DNA of 64,000 nucleotides from Blastomussa wellsi (Eukaryota; Cnidaria; Anthozoa; Scleractinia; Plerogyridae): NCBI GenBank assembly GCA_947652115.1, contig OX393568.1, positions 14,160,685 to 14,224,684 of the forward strand, read 5' to 3'. Shown piece by piece: positions 45,409 to 55,490 of this stretch (position 1 is its first letter; each line of letters starts with the position of its first letter). The notes under the pieces were generated by a model. It saw only the letters and a program-made list of their open reading frames with translations, ran no database searches and was not told where the DNA came from. The position numbers and the translations under genes were made by a program.

Positions 45409-45618
45409 ACAGAGGGGGTAAGTTTCAAAAGAAACTGTGGTGCTGCGTCGGTGGGAAGGATAACAATATAATTTGGTTTTATCAACTGGGTTAATAATGT
45501 GAATTGGCCACCGTAAAGAGATTCAAGAGCTGACGTTTCGAGCGTTAGCCCTTCGTCGGAGCGAGCTACGCTTGGTGGCCAATTCACATTATCAACCCAG
45601 TTGATAAAACCAAACTAT
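45409..45618 (+). mobile_element. Short Penelope-like terminal element, nested
   Basis: Flanked by AAAATGGATCGA (45397-45408 and 45619-45630). It begins with 'gggggtaagtttcaaaagaa' and 'actgtggtgctgcgtcggtg', followed by 'tttggttttatcaactgggt' and 'gaattggccaccgtaaagag'. It ends with the inverse of the latter (ttggtggccaattcacatta, cagttgataaaaccaaac). It has the same ends and polarity as the insert at 51861-52369, which carries a Penelope-type endonuclease piece, so both belong to one family. This copy has lost the coding part. Confidence 0.7.
45529..45562 (-). ncRNA. Hammerhead-ribozyme-like motif, copy 1
   Basis: On the minus strand GCTCCGACGAAGGG is followed by CTAACGCTCGAAACGTCAGC. CCGACGA is one base from the CUGANGA core, then a short stem-loop, CGAAAC and a GUC cleavage-type triplet. 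Hammerheads are known in terminal repeats of Penelope-like elements. The U4-to-C difference leaves activity in doubt. Confidence 0.35.
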
Positions 45619-45770
45619 AAAATGGATCGAAGTCTACCAATCACAACTGAGAGCCGGGACCTTTTGACGCTGTTGAAGTGTACCTCTTGTTTCTGAGAGG
45701 TCCGCTTGGTGATTGACGGCAGCGAAAAACGTAACCGTCGACATGAGCAGAGTTCGCGTGTTATTGAAAG

Positions 45771-46936
45771 GCGCTATAAAAGGAACGCTACCTTAATCTC
45801 AGCAAACAGAAGAATCTTTCCATTGAAAACTGGAAAAACGTCCATCAGCGATACAACTCAGCGGGTTTGCGACGAAAGTCATTCATGGCGATGGCGGCCA
45901 ACTGACTTCTTCGTTTCGCTTCTGTCAAATGCGGTTTTACCGACAGGCAACCCGGAGTAAAGAGCACAGAGTTTGTTAAGAGAAGGAAGATGGTCAAATT
46001 AAACAAGGATTGACAAGTCAAGCAGTTAGCAGCGAAAATCTTCAAAACTTGCAATTTACAGGTTAATAAAATTACGTTTTTCATTCCGTGTACGTTTTTT
46101 TTTCTCGACTTATATTAGGATTTAAGCTTGGTCGTTAACCTATTTTGAACGTTTTTTCGATGTTGCTGTTTTTCTGCGTGGTCTGTTTGCTTTCGTTCCA
46201 CTCACTAGATTTTACGCGCCTTGAAGTTTTAGCGAAAATTTTGCCCTCTTTGTCATGAACAAGTAATTACAGGTTTTCTCGTAAAATTAAGAACCAATAT
46301 CACTTGTGTTTTCAGAAGTTGCAACACAGCGACGAGGACAATTTCTGCAACTTCTAAAACTCACATGATATTAATCCTTAATTTTACTCGGCCCTATGCG
46401 ATTACCTACACCAACTGTCAAAAAAAATCATGAATTTTTTCGGGTGCAAATCGAGCGCTTCAAAGTTTACCTTTCAGTTCAAAAATAAGCATGTAAAAGC
46501 TACTTGTCCCATAAAATACGGCGGAAATGTGGCGCACGAAAACGTGAACTTTTCCAGTATCACAAAGAAAATTGTCGCCAATGTAACTTGAGGAAAAACT
46601 CGCGAGAGTCCTCACTTCTCTATTTTGTTAAGCACGCTCAAGGAAATAGGCTGCTGGTTTGTGACAGTCACCGTATCAAGGGTGTGTGTGTATTTTTAAC
46701 AAATGCGTAGGTTAGCCAGCGACAAGACGGTACAAGATAGTTTGTGACAGTTTAATTCACTGTTTTATAAATTACGTTTAAAAAAGTTGTTACGTTTACT
46801 AAGACATTTGACTCGCCGACACATAGTCGTTTTGCTGAAAGCAGTGCGGATCGGCTATTCTTTACTTAAATCCTTAATTCGACCCAGAGTCCAAGTAGCT
46901 GTCGTTACATGTGTTGTCTATTGGTGGATTGAAAAT
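45771..46936. other. No recognisable gene
   Basis: AT-rich, with no exon supported. The 3' UTR of the minus-strand peptide gene probably occupies the last few hundred bases. Confidence 0.3.
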
Positions 46937-47215
46937 TTAATCAAATTTGCTGTTGTAACGTTCATCCAACAGCTCAGCTTCTTCACGACGGAGGAGTTTT
47001 CCTGATACGGCGCAATAGCGTGCAGTGCATTGTGTGTAGGCGTTGTTGCACCCTTTCACGCATGATCGACTACTGGCGCACGCTCTTGAACTTAAACATC
47101 CCCATTTGTGTTCAAAGCACCAGTTGCAGTTTTTGGCAGTTGCCGAATGTCGAGATAGCGTAACCAGTAGAACAGACACCGTGATAACAAAAACTGAGAG
47201 CGCCATCGATTTCAT
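46937..47215 (-). CDS. Small secreted 8-cysteine peptide 2
   Basis: A 92-residue protein with signal peptide MKSMALSVFVITVSVLLVTL is followed by a mature part with eight cysteines spaced C-x2-C-x6-C-x5-C-x5-C-x3-C-x6-C-x4-C. A charged tail (LLRREEAELLDERYNSKFD) may be a propeptide. A splice acceptor (ttttttctag) ends exactly before the ATG. The framework is close to that of the peptide at 32743-33006 (x3/x6/x3/x5/x2/x6/x3), and both have the intron just before the start codon, so they are probably paralogues despite low residue identity. Likely secreted and disulfide-rich; role unknown (defence, venom-like or structural). Confidence 0.75.
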   Translation of the reverse strand: MKSMALSVFVITVSVLLVTLSRHSATAKNCNWCFEHKWGCLSSRACASSRSCVKGCNNAYTQCTARYCAVSGKLLRREEAELLDERYNSKFD

Positions 47216-47784
47216 CTAGAAAAAAGTGTAAATTGTATATGAGTTAACCAAATATGGCTAAAAATGTTTCAAATGTCGAATATGACCAATTTTTGGATAT
47301 TTTTATTGCTAATTAGCCTCATGTATTTTTTTTTACTTTTGTGCGAAAGATGTTCGCCATTTTATTTGAAATACCTACCGTCATTTAAGATATGTAAAAT
47401 ATGTAAAGATAAAAAGAAAATTTAAAACCCGGTATAAAACTTTGGGCTTCCCTTACGTGGCATATGAGTCCTGCGATAAGCTTCAAATGAAGGGAAATAT
47501 GATATCTTTGCAAATGTAAAGTTCAATAAAGGAAAACTGTTTTAAAATAAAGTGAGAGCACGAAGGTTTTCGAATGGTTGTGATAGCAAAACAATTAACT
47601 ATATACTACAGGTTTCATGATGTGTTCTTGTGATAAACGAATTCATATAAATGATATATCATGCTTGTGTTGGAATAATGATAGAAGGTAATAAAGCCCA
47701 TACTCATACTCATATTTTCAGCGGTAAAAAATAATAATAGTACAAGACGCACCTCTTTTGATCGATAAGTCTACAGATGCTCAC

Positions 47785-47862
47785 CTTTTTTACAGAAGTG
47801 ATCTTGTTATAAACGTTCAGAGACCCTTCTATCCGATACAAGAGCTCGTTTTCATTATATCA
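47785..47862 (-). other. Predicted 5' UTR exon of peptide gene 2
   Basis: On the minus strand a donor (aaaaaag|gtgagc) ends an exon at 47785. The matching acceptor is at 47216, giving a ~570 bp intron. The start near 47862 is inferred from the TATA box position. Confidence 0.4.
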
Positions 47863-47882
47863 CTTCCCTCAATGCGAATGCT

Positions 47883-47891
47883 CTTTATATA
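47883..47891 (-). promoter_or_regulatory. TATA box of peptide gene 2
   Basis: The minus strand reads TATATAAAG about 30 bases upstream of the inferred transcription start, in line with the exon and donor downstream. Confidence 0.45.
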
Positions 47892-47899
47892 CTCATAAG

Positions 47900-50800
47900 A
47901 AGAGAAGTAATTAATGCACACAACGTATAATGGCACCAGCTGTCCTTCAGAATAAATAACACTGAACTGCATGAGCTTCTTGTGAACTACTCGTTCACTG
48001 AATGTTTCGCAATCCGGGTGTTTTCGGGCCAATCATTTGTCTTTTCTGATAAAAATCGGCATGATAACGCTATTGTGCGTAAAGAAGATGCTCTAAACCA
48101 TTTCTTATTGCTTTTTGAAACTCGCGATCTAAAGAAAATTAAAACACTCATAATAAGTCATTGATCTTATTCAATAACTATTGCGTCCTGCACCGGAGCC
48201 AAAGCAGGGACGCAAAAGAGGGTTTAATGACTATTAAATGGCATCGCTGACTATTAAGGATTACTTTGCGCTTTTAATGGGACGAGCAAGATATTTGTGT
48301 CGCCTTAAATATTGATTTTGGAGAAAATGATTTAATTTTGAGGTCCTCAACTGCCATTTAGATGTGTGATGGACGGACACAGGTGAAGAAATTCGTCTTC
48401 CGCTCACTGAAGAGATATCAGACAAAGGCCGCACATTAAACCAGTTGAGTTTCGTTTAAGCAATAAAATCTAACACTAAACGATCTGAATACTAAGTTTA
48501 AAGCATACATAGATGTCGGAAAATTATGAAAATTCTTTCATTTTCTCTTATCCTTTGTCCTTTTTGCGGGGGTCCGTAGGCAGATGTTATTTCCTCGGTC
48601 TTCAATCGTTTCTTCATCACTAATCAACGTGGTTCATCAACATGGCTTGATGTGACGTACCGCTTTGACAACTTTGATCCTAAGCGATATTCACTAAGCT
48701 GAAGATGACATGAAAATAAGCTGAAACGTCGCTCTTATCTGGTCTTATCTGACACGAGTTCTCTCCACTGTAGACCTTTTAGTTCTGATGTGGATGTCAA
48801 ACTAAACTTGTGCAGACTTTCCTAGTGTTTCCGCTTTTCAATAATTTCCACAGCGGCAGATATGAAAATCAAAGTTCACCGAACATTTAAAGAGCGCAAA
48901 CCGCTCGAAACTTTCTTTCATTATTAAAATTTTGACCCTTTCTGGGTTCAAAACAAAATGATATCAAACAAATAAACTATCAGGATCCAGCTTAACTCAC
49001 ACAAGAATGAAACTCCCGGCGGCGTTAAACACAAGGGCATAGTAATCAAACGGGAACAAAGCGTGCAGATACTTCATATGTAAATTGATTCAGTTTCTAT
49101 TTCCACTATTTCATTGCTAAAGAATAGAAAAACACTCAGTAAAGTGAGAATTTGGCCCTCTTATTTAGCTTGATTGTGAGCAGTCAAACATTTCCGTTTT
49201 GGCATTATTTGCGAGTGTGAGTCATGTGGGCCTCAATTTCGTTTCGCCCTAGTTTAAATAACAACGCAATACTAGGGGTACAAAAAAATACCAGAATTTG
49301 TATCCTGATGAGACTCTTTCGTCGGCTAAATATACAATTGTCTTTCAAAGCACTTCCCAAGCCGGATCATATTTACGATGCCTATTAGTCCAAAATCGTT
49401 TGCTATTCGTTTTATACGCCCCCAATCCTTTCTATCGCTCCTGCCTTGCATGCACGTACTCGCTTTAAATGTCTCTTTTGACCAGCAGTGCTTTTTAAAA
49501 TTAATTTTGAAACCAATTGTCAGATAGGTAGGAAACCACAAGTAGGCACTTTTCAGATTGTATGCATGATTGTTTAAATTCTGACTTTAAAATTTTTAGC
49601 ATAATCTGTTTCAGGAATAAATTTATGACTTTCTTTTTTCTCCCGCAGCTATTAAGACCATCGTAAACTCTGAATGTCAAATTAATTAAAGAGAGCAACC
49701 ATTATCACTGACAAGACATTCAAAGTAAGTGTTTGTCCTGTCCTTCGTAAATAAAAACAAAATTCGTTAGTTTATCAATTCAGCTATTGAAAGGGAAGAA
49801 CGAAGTTAGCTCGCAGTATGAATGAAGCATGATCTTAAACAGGTCTTCAAAAAGTTAAGAGTCGAAATATTTATCCTGTTTCCAATTATTTTATTATGAA
49901 ACACATGTCGAGTCTCCACTTCATTTACGCGGGAAGAATAATTGATCACTCAGCTTGTTTAAGTTGACGTTAATTCGTCCTTTTTTATGGCTGGTGTTTA
50001 ATCAACTTTCGTTGGAGTTTAAAACGCAATCACGCATTTTAGGAGTTTAGGGCGAGTTATTTGTCGATTTACCGAACGTAAAACGGATAAGATCAGTTAT
50101 TGTCACCATGTACATTTTTTTTCCTTATCTGCTGCTCAGTGTAATCTAGATGTGAACAGTAAGTGGAATTTTTTCCCGACTTATTTAAATCGTAGCGTTA
50201 ATACCAAACTAGTAGATAAGCACGTTTAATTTCCCGGGCGCTAAGATTTACTGCCTTCAGTGTTCACGAAAATTTCTTTCTCAACGATGTGACCGGCAAC
50301 ATTCCGAGCGAATTCGTCTATGCCAAACTTAATAATACCTTTACCGCGTAATACCTTTTTCGGATCTGGCGCGATGGCACAGAAACTTCAGGAAAACGTT
50401 CACCTATCATCCAGTAACAATATGATTAAATTTGATTTAACTATAGAAAAAATTGTATCTAGCAATTTTGCTGATATATTACAAATTTCTGGAATCATCT
50501 TGCCAGTGACTAACTACATTTCAAGCCACGTTTTTGGAAAATCGTTGGAGAAGAAATACGGAAATATTATGGACTTTATAGTTGATTCTATTCGACGAAA
50601 CAAGGCGCAAACTAACTCTCCGTGAGGAGCCTCGTAATTGCTGCTAAGTCAGAGTGCCAAGTCGATTGTTGATCGTCTCAACTGTTGAAACGTATTCGCC
50701 AGTTCTGTAAACATTACTGATAGTAAACCTTCTAAAATCTCCCGAAGTTGCCTTTTCCGTCATCTAGATTAATTTCGATCATGTGTTACATACAAACGTG

Positions 50801-51240
50801 TTGGGGTTAGCCTCGAATTGGCAAAGCAGAACAGCAGTTTTGTTGATGTAATTTTGAATACGAAATGAGCACGCGTTGCAATTATTCCAAGAATTTGCAA
50901 CTCTACAGGGAGGAGGCGCCAGTGGTGTACGCACCGACCACACCAATTAAATTCAGGCAAACTAAGGAAAACCCTTGTCTTCCCTTACCTCCTGGAGTGG
51001 TTGGCGCATATATCACTGACGCCCCCGTATAAACATACGTATCCTTGGAATAACTGCCACACCTGCTCATTTTGTATTCATAATTACATAAACAAAACCG
51101 TTCGTCTGCTTTGCCAGAGATCAGTCGCAGTGTAGCTTACAATCCCAACTACAATTCTCCAATTCGAGGCAAACTCCAAATTTAATATAATCATATTATT
51201 ACTGAGTGCTAGGAAAAAGTTGCCCTAAGTTTCATATGTT
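47900..51240. other. Mostly unassigned; one possible exon at 50320-50625
   Basis: No repeat boundary stands out. A plus-strand frame at 50320-50625 (MPNLIIPLPRNTFFGSGAMA, then FADILQISGIILPVTNYISS) could be an exon. The preceding bases read GNIPSEFVYAKLNNTFTA in another frame. I recognise neither and cannot call a gene. Confidence 0.25.
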
Positions 51241-51846
51241 ATCACACGTATTAAATCAAACCCCACAAGACACGCATATCTTGAACATCTTTAAATTCCA
51301 CAAACAATTATCATATTCCGTTTTTAGGTGCACACAGTAATCTAAATCATGAATTAAGTTTGAGTTAAATTTCCAAAAATTGGGTCCTCTCAAACTGTCA
51401 TCCAAACCATCTAACGACAAGGTTAGTGCAGAGTGGTCCGATTTTATTGATGTAACAATGTCTGCAGAGTCAATATCATCTTGTAGACTCACTAATTAAC
51501 CAGTAATCTAAGCGCCTTTGTATAAGTGGACTTTTCTGACGCCATGTGAAACGTTTTGCCGTGAGGTGACGAATACACCAGATGTCTACAAGGTCATGTT
51601 CGACACACATATGTTCTACAATCTATTTAGAATGCTTCCTTCTTATGCTACCCCCTAGCCCGTCTAATTCCTTGTTTACGATCACATTAAAGTCTCCTCC
51701 GATAACAATGGAGCACTCGAGTTTAGTGGTCGGAGTTGTTCGTTAATTTTGTTTGGAGCATAAATATTCACAAGAATGTACGGTGCGTCCTGAATAATAG
51801 CCTCCAATAAGATATAGCGACCATGTGGATCAGACTTTATTGTTTG

Positions 51847-51860
51847 CAATTTAAAATCTA
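51847..51860. other. 14 bp target duplication, left
   Basis: CAATTTAAAATCTA, repeated at 52370-52383 on the other side of the insert. One copy belongs to the LINE endonuclease coding sequence (DFKL). Confidence 0.85.
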
Positions 51861-51922
51861 TATAATTTGGTTTTATCAACTGGGTTGATAATGTCAATTG
51901 GCCACCGTAAAGAGATTCAAGA

Positions 51923-51956
51923 GCTGACGTTTCGAGCGTTAGCCCTTCGTCGGAGC
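51923..51956 (-). ncRNA. Hammerhead-ribozyme-like motif, copy 2
   Basis: Identical to the motif at 45529-45562, here in the sense orientation of the host element and next to its terminal repeat. Confidence 0.35.
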
Positions 51957-52050
51957 GAATCAAGGAATTGTTCGTCGTGTGTTTTTATATACAGAAAGAT
52001 GGAGCTTCGCTATTGGCTGGTGCCTGGTAACGTGAAAACTTCGGAATAAA

Positions 52051-52278
52051 TTAGTTGAATGAAAAGCGTTCGTTGATACCGTGAGGATTAAGAGTGCCGA
52101 TTTGAAAAATAAATTTTTGTTCTAGAGTTTTACGGCTTTCCGTGTTTCCTTGGTGAAGGGAAAGGCCGCAGACTGCCATATGTTGCTTAGAATGATTTGG
52201 GAGATTGAAGTGTCTCGCTACCGGTTTCGATGCATTTTTGTCGTCTTTCTCTACGTCACGTCTCTTTACGGTGGTCAA
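52051..52278 (-). pseudogene. Penelope-like endonuclease C-terminal fragment
   Basis: Reads RDVEKDDKNASKPVARHFNL, then SKQHMAVCGLSLHQGNTESR, KTLEQKFIFQIGTLNPHGIN and a final ERFSFN before the stop. This is the tail of the GIY-YIG endonuclease domain of EN+ Penelope-like elements, in which E of 'RKTLEQ' and the 'LNPxGINE' end are typical. The catalytic GIY-YIG start and the reverse transcriptase are absent. Confidence 0.7.
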
Positions 52279-52324
52279 TTGACATTATCAACCCAGTTGA
52301 TAAAACCAAATTATATTGTTGTAC

Positions 52325-52362
<38 letters not shown>

Positions 52363-52369
52363 ACCCCCT

Positions 52370-52383
52370 CAATTTAAAATCTA
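52370..52383. other. 14 bp target duplication, right
   Basis: Second copy of CAATTTAAAATCTA, matching 51847-51860. Confidence 0.85.
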
Positions 52384-53240
52384 GATAATCTTTTATGAGT
52401 ACCAAAAAACCTTTGCTATGATAGCTGCCATGCGAAAAAAAAACATTTCTCCTTTCCATTGTTTCCTCCAAATATTTTGCACTTCACTTGTGCTATAGGT
52501 TTCTTGTAAAAAACATATATCCGCACCAGATTTAGTAATCCAATTGAAAATGGCTTTCCGCTTTTCCAGCGTACGAATCCCTCGAGCGTTCGATGACAAT
52601 AACTTAAAATTTACATTGTTTCGCACCATACCGCCAGGGTATAGAAACTGTAACTAAAAGGAAAAAGTAGGGAGAGAAAATTACCGTATTAACAATAAGA
52701 CTAAACTGGTATGTAAATTAGGAACTGCATGCAAATTATTCAGTACACAAGAGTGGTCGTGAAAAGTAAATAAACAAACAAAAACTAAAACAAAACACAC
52801 AGATCAGACACAAGACACAACGTTTCATGAAATAAGAGAGCAGTGGGATAAAGAGCCCAAATACAGCCTTTGAGATTGGGACTTTTTGATCAGGAAAAAA
52901 TGGGTGTTGAGGCTCCTAAGAGACTCCGCAACTCACTAGTTAAACGTCATAACTACAGCACAACTTGTCAAGGCAATGTCTTTTTGCAATCTTATGTTAT
53001 CTATCCTAAAATGTTTAATATACAATTAGATTGAATAAATCTCCCATTAATAAAGAGTCTGTCTGACTGTGCTTTGCTAAAGGAAATTTTAGTATTCTAT
53101 TTTACGCGGATAGTGTCAAAACGAAATTCCTTAGAGGTAATTTAAACACTTGCAGTAACATAACCTACAGCAATGCAATACAATTTCGCTTCATCATACA
53201 GTTTCCAAATTTCGCTGCCATCGAAAATGGCGGAGGCTGA

Positions 53241-53831
53241 CTAGGTCCCTTTAAAAGCCGAGCGAAGAACTCTCTCACGATCTGGGAAACGTAGAAAACG
53301 AGCAAGAATTGGCCTAGGCTTTCCACCAACTGATTTTCCGATTCTGCGGACCCGTTGGATCTCGATGTTTCTTCGCGGCTCTTCAAGATGAAGAACGCTT
53401 TCCATAAACTCATACAGTACATTTCTGGTGTCGACTGTCTTCACTCCCTCTGCTTCACTGGCCTCCGTCTCGGGAACGCCAAAAAATTTCAAATTTTCTC
53501 TTTGGCTATACGATTCCAAATACAGCTGTTTCGCATGTAAACTCTCAATTTGTCTGTCTTTCTCTTCAATCTTAGCATGCAAATCTATAACTTCATCATT
53601 TAGCCATGTAACACCTTTATCCAGCTCCTTCAACGAAGTATCCATATCGTTTGCATCAGCTTTCAACTTTTCCACAACAGATTCTACTTTCTCTAGTGTA
53701 CCAGAAACTTCATTTAAAGTCGCTTCAATGGCATCCAGTTTTTGCAATTTTCTTAAAATTTCGTCCAGGTAAGTGCCAAATTCGAGCGTCATCTCGTCTT
53801 GTTTGGAAGCGACGCTCGCGTCACAGTCCAC
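53241..53831 (-). CDS. LINE ORF1 protein (coiled coil plus RNA-binding region), truncated
   Basis: A 196-residue frame. Residues ~20-110 form a long heptad-rich coiled coil (LDEILRKLQKLDAIEATLNE and onward). Then come ENLKFFGVPE, IEIQRVRRIGKS and PRPILARFLRFPDRERVLRS, the RRM/C-terminal signature of L1-type ORF1 RNA-binding proteins. A stop directly after FKGT cuts the C-terminal domain short. The ORF1-ORF2 interval (about 600 bp) is long and shows no other frame. Confidence 0.7.
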   Translation of the reverse strand: MDCDASVASKQDEMTLEFGTYLDEILRKLQKLDAIEATLNEVSGTLEKVESVVEKLKADANDMDTSLKELDKGVTWLNDEVIDLHAKIEEKDRQIESLHAKQLYLESYSQRENLKFFGVPETEASEAEGVKTVDTRNVLYEFMESVLHLEEPRRNIEIQRVRRIGKSVGGKPRPILARFLRFPDRERVLRSAFKGT

Positions 53832-54074
53832 TCTGTCACGTCCTAGATCTTCTTTGAAACGTTTACAGGTTTAGGATACTTTTCCGTTGGTGATGAGTCC
53901 GAACTGCTCCTTTCCGAGATTGAGCGCCTAACAGAAAAAGAAAAATCTTCCATAGACAAGCTGAATAAGAAAATTTCTTGTGGCAAAAGTGCGGAGCCCT
54001 TAAGCACGCGTCTACTCGCTTCTCATGTCAGCCCCAGTCTCCCAGTCCTCTATATGATGCCTTTCCTCATAACA

Positions 54075-54273
54075 AGGCAAGGCAAAGTCTGCGTCGAGCC
54101 TAGTGGTCCATACCGCCGGAGCTTATCCCAATTTCCTTAGCACCTATGTGGACAGAGGAACTGTGAGAGTAAAGTGTCTTGCCCAAGAACACAACTCAGT
54201 GCCCCGGTCGAGGCTCGAACCCCGACCGTCCGATCCGAAGTCCAGCCCACTAACCATTAGGCCACTGCGCCTC
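54075..54273 (-). repeat. tRNA-derived SINE, copy 3 (shortened)
   Basis: The minus strand starts GCGCAGTGGCCTAATGGTTA, with the B box GGTTCGAGCCTCGA at about 54210-54222. The tail 'ctcgacgcagactttgcctt' matches the other SINEs, but the middle is deleted relative to copy 1. Confidence 0.75.
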
Positions 54274-54296
54274 CCATGACGCAATAGGTTAAATTA

Positions 54297-55490
54297 CAAA
54301 TGTTCCAGCACAAAATAATTCGCAACATACTCCCAACAAGACGTTCCTTGTTTCGATCAAGGTTGTCTGATTCCGATAGTTGTCGAGCATGTCAGACCGA
54401 ACCAGAAGCCCTTCCACACATGCTCTTCCAATGTAATATAATCTCTGCGTTTTGGATCGCTTTTCAAACGTGGTGGTATTAAAAAGCCCTTCGAACTTTC
54501 GAACTAAATGAACGCAACGTAATACATGGTTGTACAATGATTCTCAGTTCAAAGACATTTTAAATTACGTTACACTTGTCGCCAAATACCAAATAGCCAA
54601 ATAGTGAAAAGTTAGCTCGCCCAGGGTTAAAGTGCACCTAACCCCAAAATATTTTTTTCGCTAGAATAAACCTTTGCACCAATTTGAAATGCATTGCACC
54701 TTTTTACCAAATTCTGACTATCTATAGCATTCAAAAGTTACGATAAACTGTGCGTCATTTGTTCCACGACCGAGTCAGAAGGGGCGTGGGCCTATTCCCG
54801 ATTTGACGTCACAAACTGATTTGCATGCATGTTTACAAAGACTTGATGCGATGCAAATCATTTTGTGACGTCAAATCAGGAATAGACCCACGCCCCTTCT
54901 GACTCGGCCGTGTAACAAATGATGCACAGTTTTTCATAACGTTTGAATGCTATAAATAGCCAGAATTTGGTAAAAAGGAGAAACGAAAGGTGCAATGCGT
55001 TTCAAACTGGTACAAAGGTTTATTCTAGCAAAATAACATTTTTGGGTTAGGTGCACTTTAACTCTGGGGGAGGGAGGGTTGTCTCGGGTACCCGAGACCA
55101 TATAAATGGGGCCTTAATCTTTTGCTGTTTTCAAGACAATACCTCCGTAACTTTTGACAGGTTACCTCCTTTCATAAGTAATAAGACTGATATCCTTAGG
55201 CAAATTGCTCTTAAAAACAAACAACTGGAAGAGTTTGATAACAAATGGACGAATTTCATCTAAAACGTTTTCTTTTGTTTTATTTGTTTCCTTTCGACGT
55301 TTACATTTTTATGTTAAATATGTATTTCTTTCATCCTCTTTTAATCGATACAATGTAAACCCAACACATATAATCCATCTAATTGTACTGTATCTTAGCT
55401 TTATACTTCGTTGTTCTTTACAATTTTTTCTTTGTTAAACTGTTGTAACTATCTTGTGTATTAATAAAGCATTCAAAAAAGTGTTCGTTA
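54297..55490 (+). mobile_element. LINE 3' end with zinc-binding (zf-RVT-like) domain
   Basis: The frame 54300-54482 reads FQHKIIRNILPTRRSLFRSR, then DSCRACQTEPEALPHMLFQC and FWIAFQTWW, the conserved zinc-binding region that follows the reverse transcriptase in L1/Tx1-type LINEs. After a MITE at 54620-55068, a second frame (ISNKTDILRQIALKNKQLEE, to 55263) looks like the ORF2 C-terminus, and AATAAAGCATTCAAAAAAG near 55465 marks a 3' end. Confidence 0.6.
54620..55068. repeat. 449 bp long-palindrome MITE inside the LINE
   Basis: CCCAGGGTTAAAGTGCACCT at the left is mirrored at the right (AGGTGCACTTTAACTCTGGG). Arms of ~200 bp include 'ttggtacaaaggtttattct' type words and 'gggcgtgggcctattcccga' with their inverses around 'ttgcatgcatgtttac'. 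Confidence 0.85.

Larger units (their letters stand above)
45278..45770. repeat. Foldback MITE, family A, copy 2 (interrupted)
   Basis: Starts CTGCGGTTTTCAATGGCATG and ends with the inverse (CAGAGTTCGCGTGTTATTGA). Compared with copy 1 at 1115-1391 it contains a 210 bp insert at 45409-45618 flanked by a 12 bp duplication. Removing the insert restores the alignment with copy 1. Confidence 0.8.
51861..52369 (-). mobile_element. Penelope-like element fragment nested in the LINE
   Basis: A 509 bp insert. On the minus strand it opens GGGGGTTAGTTTCTAAAGAA and 'actgtggtgctgcgtcggtg', continues with 'tttggttttatcaactgggt', and ends with the inverted copy of that repeat. Between them is the C-terminal part of a GIY-YIG-type endonuclease region. 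The 14 bp duplication and paired terminal repeats fit target-primed insertion of a 5'-truncated Penelope-like element. Confidence 0.75.
51256..52629 (-). pseudogene. LINE ORF2 apurinic-type endonuclease, split by insertion
   Basis: The N-terminal part (52629 down) has FKLLSSNARGIRTLEKRKAI and GADICFLQETYST, with the N and E residues of AP-endonuclease-type domains. After the insert, ILLEAIIQDAPYILVNIYAPN continues the fold. The last piece, ending near 51256, contains IKSDHSALTLSL with the conserved SDH. Stops and a frame change also occur between 51500 and 51680. The reverse transcriptase is missing. Confidence 0.7.
51250..53880 (-). mobile_element. L1/Tx1-like LINE, 5' half, interrupted by a nested element
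   Basis: ORF1 and the endonuclease part of ORF2 lie in order on the minus strand. No reverse transcriptase follows. A Penelope-like insert splits the endonuclease at 51861-52369. Confidence 0.75.

Noticed and set aside
50320..50625. 101-codon frame as a gene
   Set aside because: Composition is plausible, but there is no recognisable family, no clear splice sites and no conserved motif; kept only as a note.
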